NCBI RefSeq assembly: GCF_020907985.1 | Contig: NZ_JAJJPA010000001.1 | Span: 62,001-126,000 of the forward strand | Origin: Kitasatospora humi | GTDB taxonomy: Bacteria > Actinomycetota > Actinomycetes > Streptomycetales > Streptomycetaceae | Length of the DNA stretch: 64,000 bases | Direction: 5' to 3' | Shown here: in pieces, positions 59,539 to 64,000 of the stretch | Layout of the letters: each line of letters starts with the position of its first letter | Position numbering within the stretch: position 1 is the first letter of the stretch | Position numbers and translations under genes: made by a program | The notes under the pieces: model-generated | What the model saw: only the letters and a program-made list of their open reading frames with translations | Database searches by the model: none | Told to the model about the DNA's origin: nothing

Positions 59539-60309
59539 ATGAACTCGAGCCTGAACAGCACCGCAGCCTCCGCCCCCGCCGACCAGGTCGCCGTCATCAC
59601 CGGAGCCTCCCGCGGGCTCGGCCTCGCCCTTGCGCGCAGCCTCGCGGCGGACGGCTGGCAGTTGGTGATCACCGCCCGCAACGCGGTCGAACTCGCGGCC
59701 GCTGCCGACGGCCTGCGCGAACTGACCACCGTCGTCGCGCTGCCCGGCACCGTGGTCGACGACGACCACCGCGCCCACCTCGCACACGCGACCGCCGAAC
59801 TCGGCGGTGCCACGCTGCTGGTCAACAATGCGTCCACGCTCGCCGGTTACGACCTCGATGGCGGCCCGATGCCCGCCCTCGCCGAATTCCCGCTGCCCGG
59901 CCTGCTGGAGACCTTCGAGGTCAATGTGCTCGGCCCGATCGCGCTCACCCAGCTGCTGCTGCCCCAACTGCGCGAGCGGGAGGGCGTGGTGATCAACCTC
60001 AGCTCCGACGCGGCCGTCGAGCACTACCTGCGGTGGGGTGGCTACGGCGCGGCCAAGGCGGCCCTCGACCACGCCTCCGGGACGCTGGCACGGGAGGAGC
60101 CGCGGCTGCGGGTGTGGTCGGTCGACCCCGGCGACATGCGCACCCGGCTCTACCAGGAAGCCGCTCCCGGCGAGGACATCTCGGGCTTGCCGTTGCCCGA
60201 GACGGTCGTGCCCGCGTTCCGCGCCCTGCTGCGCGACCGGCCGGCATCCGGTCGCTACCGAGCAGCCGAGTTGCTCGCGGCCGCTGTCGCTGGTCCGGTG
60301 GGGGCCTGA
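59539..60309 (+). CDS. short-chain dehydrogenase/reductase
   Basis: 256 residues. ITGASRGLGLALARSL is the cofactor loop, LLVNNAS the second site, INLSSDAAVEHYLRWGGYGAAKAALDHA holds Ser, Tyr and Lys of the catalytic set, and WSVDPGDMRTRL the region after it. Substrate unknown. ATG 59539 is chosen at the fold; ATG 59473 would add Arg-rich residues. Its stop is one base before the ATG of the QueA-like gene, so they are co-transcribed and may share a pathway. Confidence 0.85.
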   Translation: MNSSLNSTAASAPADQVAVITGASRGLGLALARSLAADGWQLVITARNAVELAAAADGLRELTTVVALPGTVVDDDHRAHLAHATAELGGATLLVNNASTLAGYDLDGGPMPALAEFPLPGLLETFEVNVLGPIALTQLLLPQLREREGVVINLSSDAAVEHYLRWGGYGAAKAALDHASGTLAREEPRLRVWSVDPGDMRTRLYQEAAPGEDISGLPLPETVVPAFRALLRDRPASGRYRAAELLAAAVAGPVGA

Positions 60310-60310
60310 G

Positions 60311-61390
60311 ATGGCGTCACCGTCGTTGGAGACCGGGTTCGAGTTCACCGTGCCGCCCGAACCCTCCGCCCACGCCCCGGCCGAGGCGCGCGGGTTGGCC
60401 CGGGACGGGGTGCGGCTGCTGGTCGGGCGCGGCGGCACCGCCGAGTGCGGACCCACCGCGGAGCACCGGGTCTTCGCCGAGCTGCCCCACGTGCTGCGCC
60501 CGGGCGACCTCTTGGTGGTCAATAACTCGGCCACCGTGCCCGCCGCCCTGCCGGCCCTGCTGCCCGACGGCCGACCGGTCGCCCTGCACCTCTCCTGCGC
60601 CGACCCCGATCCGCGCGGCGCCCACCTGGTGGAGCTGCGCCGGCCGACCGCATCGGGCGCCCCGGCGTACCTCCCGCCCGAGCAGAACCCCGCCCGCCCC
60701 GGCCTGCGGCTGACGCTGCCGGCGGGCGGCGAGGCCGAGTTGACCGCGCCGTTCACCGCGCGGCTCTGGTACGCGCGGCTCAGCCTGCCCGGTCCGGTGA
60801 CCGGCTACCTCACCCGCTACGGCAAGCCGATCCGCTACGCCTACGTGGACCGGGACTGGCCGCTCGCCGCCTACCAGACCGCCTTCGCCGCCGAGCCGGG
60901 CAGCAGTGAAATGCCCAGCGCGGCCCGGCCGTTCACGCCCGAGCTGGTCAGCGCCCTGGTGGCGCGCGGGGTCCTGCTCGCGCCGATCACCCTGCACACC
61001 GGCGTCGCCTCACCGGAGTTGCACGAGGCGCCGTACCCGGAGCGCTTCCGGGTGCCGGCGGCCACGGCCCGGCTGGTCGAGCACGTCCGCGGTGAGGGCG
61101 GGCGGGTGATCGCGGTGGGCACCACGGTGGTGCGCGCGCTGGAGTCGGCCACCGGCGCGGACGGCGGGGTGCGGGCCGCCGACGGCTGGACCGACCTGGT
61201 GATCACACCCGAGCGAGGCGCACGGGTCGTCGACGGACTGCTGACCGGCTGGCACGAGCCGCGCGCCTCGCACCTGTTGATGCTCCAGGCGATCGCCGGC
61301 CGGCCGTTGCTCGAACTCTGCTACCGCGAGGCGCTCGAGCACCGCTACCTCTGGCACGAGTTCGGCGACGTCAACCTCCTGCTGCCTTGA
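60311..61390 (+). CDS. queA: QueA-like protein (S-adenosylmethionine:tRNA ribosyltransferase-isomerase family)
   Basis: 359 residues. LRPGDLLVVNNSATVPAALPA, LWYARLSLPGPVTGYLTRYGKPIRYAY and LLELCYREALEHRYLWHEFGDVNLLL cover the QueA fold from start to end, and the length is right. The central motif of true QueA (AAPTAGLHF) reads instead EMPSAARPF, and TLHVGAGTF reads TLHTGVASP. QueA makes epoxyqueuosine in tRNA from SAM. No other queuosine gene (tgt, queC, queD, queE, queF, queG) is in the window, and it is tied to an SDR gene. It may therefore have another role. Confidence 0.82.
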   Translation: MASPSLETGFEFTVPPEPSAHAPAEARGLARDGVRLLVGRGGTAECGPTAEHRVFAELPHVLRPGDLLVVNNSATVPAALPALLPDGRPVALHLSCADPDPRGAHLVELRRPTASGAPAYLPPEQNPARPGLRLTLPAGGEAELTAPFTARLWYARLSLPGPVTGYLTRYGKPIRYAYVDRDWPLAAYQTAFAAEPGSSEMPSAARPFTPELVSALVARGVLLAPITLHTGVASPELHEAPYPERFRVPAATARLVEHVRGEGGRVIAVGTTVVRALESATGADGGVRAADGWTDLVITPERGARVVDGLLTGWHEPRASHLLMLQAIAGRPLLELCYREALEHRYLWHEFGDVNLLLP

Positions 61391-61403
61391 GGGCGGGGGC
61401 AGT

Positions 61404-62642
61404 TCATTCGTCCAGCGCCTGGTAGGCGCCCACCCAGAAGTCCCGGCAGACCGGCGGCGGCACGGGCGAGTCCCAGAGCCGCTGGGTGAGCAGCACACCG
61501 GTGACGCCCCGCGCCGGATCCACCGCCCAGGACGTGCCCAGGCCGCCGTCCCAGCCGAACTGGCCGACCGGATGGCCGATTTCGGTGGCCCGGGTCACCA
61601 CGGCCCCACCCAGTCCCCAGCCGTGCGTGGCGAAGAAGTCGGGCGACGGTTCGGAGTTCGCCTGCTGCTCGTTCGTCGCCAGGTGGCTCGTCTGGTCGCT
61701 CATCATCAACTCGACCGCTGCCCTGGAGAGGATCCGCCGGCCGCTGTACCGGCCGCCGGCCAGCAGCATCCGGCCGAACGCGAGGAAGTCGTCCGCCGTG
61801 GAGACCAGCCCGGCGCTGCCGCTGGCGAACTTCGGGGGAGTCGACCACTCGCCGCCGTCCGCCTCGTCGAACACGCTCAGCTCGGTGCCGTTCTCCGGGT
61901 CCCGCCAGTAGGCGGTGGTGAACCGGTCGAGCTGGTCGGCGGGGACGGCGAACCCGGTGTCCGTCATGCCCAGCGGGTCGAACAGCCGCTCTTGGAGGAA
62001 CCGTTCGAACGGCATGCCGCCGGCCCGGGCGATCAGCACCCCGAGCACATCGGTGCCGGTGTTGTAGAGCCAGCGCTCGCCCGGCTGGTGGATCAACGGC
62101 AGGGTGCCGAGCCGGGCCAGCCAGTCGTCCGGCTCGGGGAAGGAGGCGGGCCGGGGCACGCCCTGCCCGAGTTCGAGCACCTCCATCGCCTGCTGGATCG
62201 GGAAGCTGTCGGGTGGGGCCATCAGGATCCCGGTGCCCATCCGGAAGGTCAGCAGGTCGCGCACGGTGATCGGGCGGTTGGCCGGGACCGTGTCGTCCAG
62301 CGGACCGTCCGGGCGGCGCAGCACCCGGCGGTGGGCCAGCTCCGGCAGCAGCTCGTCCACCGGGTCGTCCAGCCGCAGCCGGCACTCCTCGAGCAGGATC
62401 AGGGTGGCGGCGGCGGTGATCGGCTTGGTCATCGAGGCGACCCGGAAGATCGTGTCGCGCCCGACCGGCCCGCCGCGCAGCGACCGCTTGCCGAGCGCCT
62501 CCACGTGCACCTGGTCGCCGTGCGCGACGAGGGCGACCAGACCGGGCACCCCGCCCCGCTCCACGTGGCCGGCCAGGGTGTCGTGCAGCCTGGTCAACCG
62601 CTCGGTGTCGAATCCCACGCCGTGTCCCATGCCGTGTCCCAT
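61404..62642 (-). CDS. serine hydrolase of the beta-lactamase/class C family
   Basis: 412 residues. The SxxK motif is SMTK near residue 70, YNTGTD is the second motif near 190, and HGWGLGGAVV near 350 fits the third. Such proteins are esterases, D-amino-acid peptidases or beta-lactamase-like; there is no clear signal peptide, so it is likely cytosolic. ATG 62642 is chosen because GGAG lies 6 nt before it; a longer version from 62720 is possible. The first residues repeat GMGHG because of a 12-bp tandem repeat at 62616-62645. Divergent from the RlmG-like gene. Confidence 0.85.
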   Translation of the reverse strand: MGHGMGHGVGFDTERLTRLHDTLAGHVERGGVPGLVALVAHGDQVHVEALGKRSLRGGPVGRDTIFRVASMTKPITAAATLILLEECRLRLDDPVDELLPELAHRRVLRRPDGPLDDTVPANRPITVRDLLTFRMGTGILMAPPDSFPIQQAMEVLELGQGVPRPASFPEPDDWLARLGTLPLIHQPGERWLYNTGTDVLGVLIARAGGMPFERFLQERLFDPLGMTDTGFAVPADQLDRFTTAYWRDPENGTELSVFDEADGGEWSTPPKFASGSAGLVSTADDFLAFGRMLLAGGRYSGRRILSRAAVELMMSDQTSHLATNEQQANSEPSPDFFATHGWGLGGAVVTRATEIGHPVGQFGWDGGLGTSWAVDPARGVTGVLLTQRLWDSPVPPPVCRDFWVGAYQALDE

Positions 62643-62645
62643 GCC
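62616..62645. repeat. 12-bp tandem repeat at the start of the serine hydrolase gene
   Basis: About two and a half copies of CATGCCGTGTCC give the N-terminus MGHGMGHGV. Each copy brings an in-frame ATG, so the protein may start at either of two codons. Confidence 0.6.
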
Positions 62646-62792
62646 GTGCTCCGCTCGCTCAGCTCGACCTGCTCCCGGTGACGGCCGTCCGGCCTCGGCA
62701 CGATCCTCGCAGGAAACCATGACAAAACCGGGCAACCACGGCCCGCCCGGCCGGCGTCGGCGGCACCGGCGCGGCGCCGGGCCGGGAGCGGA

Positions 62793-62798
62793 TAGCCT
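62793..62798 (+). promoter_or_regulatory. -10 box TAGCCT of a possibly leaderless gene
   Basis: TAGCCT lies ten bases before ATG 62808. Transcription would begin almost at the start codon, giving a leaderless or nearly leaderless message, common in actinomycetes. No ribosome-binding site is present. Confidence 0.45.
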
Positions 62799-62807
62799 GG
62801 GCGCACG

Positions 62808-63977
62808 ATGAACTGCTTCACCACGTCATGGGGCGAGTACCGGCTCACCCGCTTCCCCGAGAACCCGCGCGAGCAGCTGCGCGCCTGGGACGCCGCCGAC
62901 GAGTACCTGCTGCGCCACCTGCACGGCGACACCGACGCTCCGGCCGTGCCGCTGGACGGCACCGTGGTGGTGCTGGGCGACCGCTGGGGCGCCCTGGTGA
63001 CGGCGCTGGCCGGAAAGGCCCGGGTGACGCAGGTCGGCGACTCCTACCTCGGACGCGAGGCGACCCGCGCCAACCTGGCCCGCAACGGCCTGGCCGCAGA
63101 CGCGGTGCGCCTGCTGACCAGCGTGGAGCCACCGCCGGAGCGGATCGACGTGCTGCTGGTCCGGGTGCCCAAGAGCCTGGCCTTCCTGGAGGACCAGCTG
63201 CACCGGCTGGCGCCCGCGCTGCACGCCGGGAGCGCGGTGATCGGCACAGGCATGGTCACCGAGATCCACACGTCGACGCTCCAGCTGTTCGAGCGGATCA
63301 TCGGACCGACCCGGACCTCACTGGCGGCGAAGAAGGCGCGGCTGATCTTCAGCACGCCGCAGAGCAGGCCGCAGCAGCTGCCAGCCCCCGGCAACCCGTG
63401 GCCGCTGCGCTACCGGCTGCCCGACGACATCGGCGTGCTCTCAGGGCGCACCGTCACCAACCACGCCGGCGTCTTCTGCGCCGACCGGCTCGACATCGGC
63501 ACCCGTTTCTTCCTGCAGCACCTGCCGGAGCGCCAGGGGCCCGTGCGCGTGGTCGACCTGGGCTGCGGCAACGGTGTGGTCGGCACGGCTGCCGCGCTGA
63601 CCAACCCGGCCGCCGAGGTCACCTTCATCGACGAGTCCTACCAGGCCGTCGCCTCCGCCGAGGCCACCTTCCGGGACAACGCGGGGCCGGACGCCCGCGC
63701 CGAGTTCCTCGCCGGCGACGCCCTGGCGGCCGTCCCACCCGGCTCGGTCGACCTGGTGCTGAACAACCCCCCGTTCCACTCCCACCAGGCCACCACCGAC
63801 GCCACCGCCTGGCGCATGTTCACCGGCGCCCGCCGCGCCCTGCGCCCCGGCGGCGAACTCTGGGTCGTCGGCAACCGCCACCTCGGCTACCACACCAAGC
63901 TCCGCCGCCTCTTCGGCAACTGCCAGACGGTGGCGGGCAATCCCAAGTTCGTGGTGCTGCGCGCCGTCAAGCGCTGA
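62808..63977 (+). CDS. RlmG/RsmC-type rRNA guanine-N2 methyltransferase
   Basis: 389 residues in two methyltransferase-like halves. The C-terminal half is active-looking: SAM motif VVDLGCGNGVVG near residue 247, VTFIDES as motif II, and NPPFH near 320, the NPPF motif of N6/N2 methyltransferases. The N-terminal half (VVVLGDRWGALVTALAG) is a degenerate copy, as in RsmC/RlmG, which methylate guanine N2 in 16S or 23S rRNA. Length fits. The exact rRNA site cannot be told from sequence alone. Confidence 0.87.
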   Translation: MNCFTTSWGEYRLTRFPENPREQLRAWDAADEYLLRHLHGDTDAPAVPLDGTVVVLGDRWGALVTALAGKARVTQVGDSYLGREATRANLARNGLAADAVRLLTSVEPPPERIDVLLVRVPKSLAFLEDQLHRLAPALHAGSAVIGTGMVTEIHTSTLQLFERIIGPTRTSLAAKKARLIFSTPQSRPQQLPAPGNPWPLRYRLPDDIGVLSGRTVTNHAGVFCADRLDIGTRFFLQHLPERQGPVRVVDLGCGNGVVGTAAALTNPAAEVTFIDESYQAVASAEATFRDNAGPDARAEFLAGDALAAVPPGSVDLVLNNPPFHSHQATTDATAWRMFTGARRALRPGGELWVVGNRHLGYHTKLRRLFGNCQTVAGNPKFVVLRAVKR

Positions 63978-64000
63978 CGCCGGCCAGGCCGATCGACTGC

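Noticed and set aside
1..64000. Insertion sequences, prophage, tRNA or rRNA genes
   Set aside because: I found no transposase, integrase, capsid-like protein, cloverleaf or rRNA pattern on either strand by eye; a tRNA could still be missed without a scan.

Overview
The window is a very GC-rich chromosomal stretch from an actinomycete, most probably a member of the Streptomycetaceae (Streptomyces or Kitasatospora-like). The evidence is the codon use, frequent GTG/TTG starts, TAGGCT-type -10 boxes, SARP/AfsR-type and ECF41 regulators, actinobacterial QcrB/CtaD/CtaF sequences and a Streptomyces-style Tad locus. I see no rRNA, tRNA, CRISPR array, transposase or phage gene. The species call is inference from style, not from a marker gene.

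Layout. 1-3.7 kb: end of a PucR-type regulator, a membrane-anchored esterase, a ROK sugar kinase and a convergent phosphoribosyltransferase; the last two genes end inside four tandem 61-bp repeats. 3.8-12.1 kb: stand-alone copies of respiratory genes (ctaD, ctaF, qcrB) around a nickel/cobalt island (NmtR-type sensor divergent from a P1B-4 ATPase) and two acetyltransferases, one fused to a MarR regulator. 12.4-19.1 kb: xthA, a YhhN membrane protein, an orphan DUF2398 (Wadjet JetB-like) protein, a TesB thioesterase, an NAPE-PLD-like metallo-beta-lactamase and a MaoC hydratase.

19.5-34.1 kb is one long co-directional block that looks like an operon for a Tad/Flp-type pilus or secretion machine. 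In order: caspase-like-fold protein, lipoprotein, secreted Cys-containing protein, SAF/CpaB protein, TadZ-like protein, TadA ATPase, TadB, TadC, Flp-like pilin, three TadE/F/G-type pseudopilins and a 1336-residue membrane protein joining LysM domains to a BTAD domain. No prepilin peptidase, secretin or TadD is present. A paralogue of the first protein lies apart at 42.4-44.9 kb.

34.5-50.3 kb carries secreted and regulatory genes: a decayed MocR gene, a secreted phospholipase D-like protein with two duplicated Ig-like domains, an AfsR-type regulator with an AEC permease, a methyltransferase-like protein, two NAD(P)-binding proteins, a sedolisin (S53) peptidase and a secreted beta-propeller protein. 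50.4-54.4 kb is a fatty-acid or branched-acid oxidation operon (SDR, thiolase, acyl-CoA dehydrogenase) divergent from its probable TetR regulator, with 32-bp tandem repeats between them. 54.4-64 kb holds a stand-alone nitric oxide synthase oxygenase, a TIGR03084 metal-binding protein, an ECF41 sigma factor with its epimerase-type partner, an SDR followed by a divergent QueA-like protein, a serine hydrolase and an RlmG/RsmC-type methyltransferase.

The strongest leads are the Tad locus with its unusual accessory proteins (caspase-like pseudo-enzyme, long-leader pilin, LysM-BTAD fusion), the orphan DUF2398 gene, the solo NOS, the QueA-like protein with an altered core motif, and two sets of tandem repeats at gene borders. 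Everything is read by eye from the sequence; no database search was possible.
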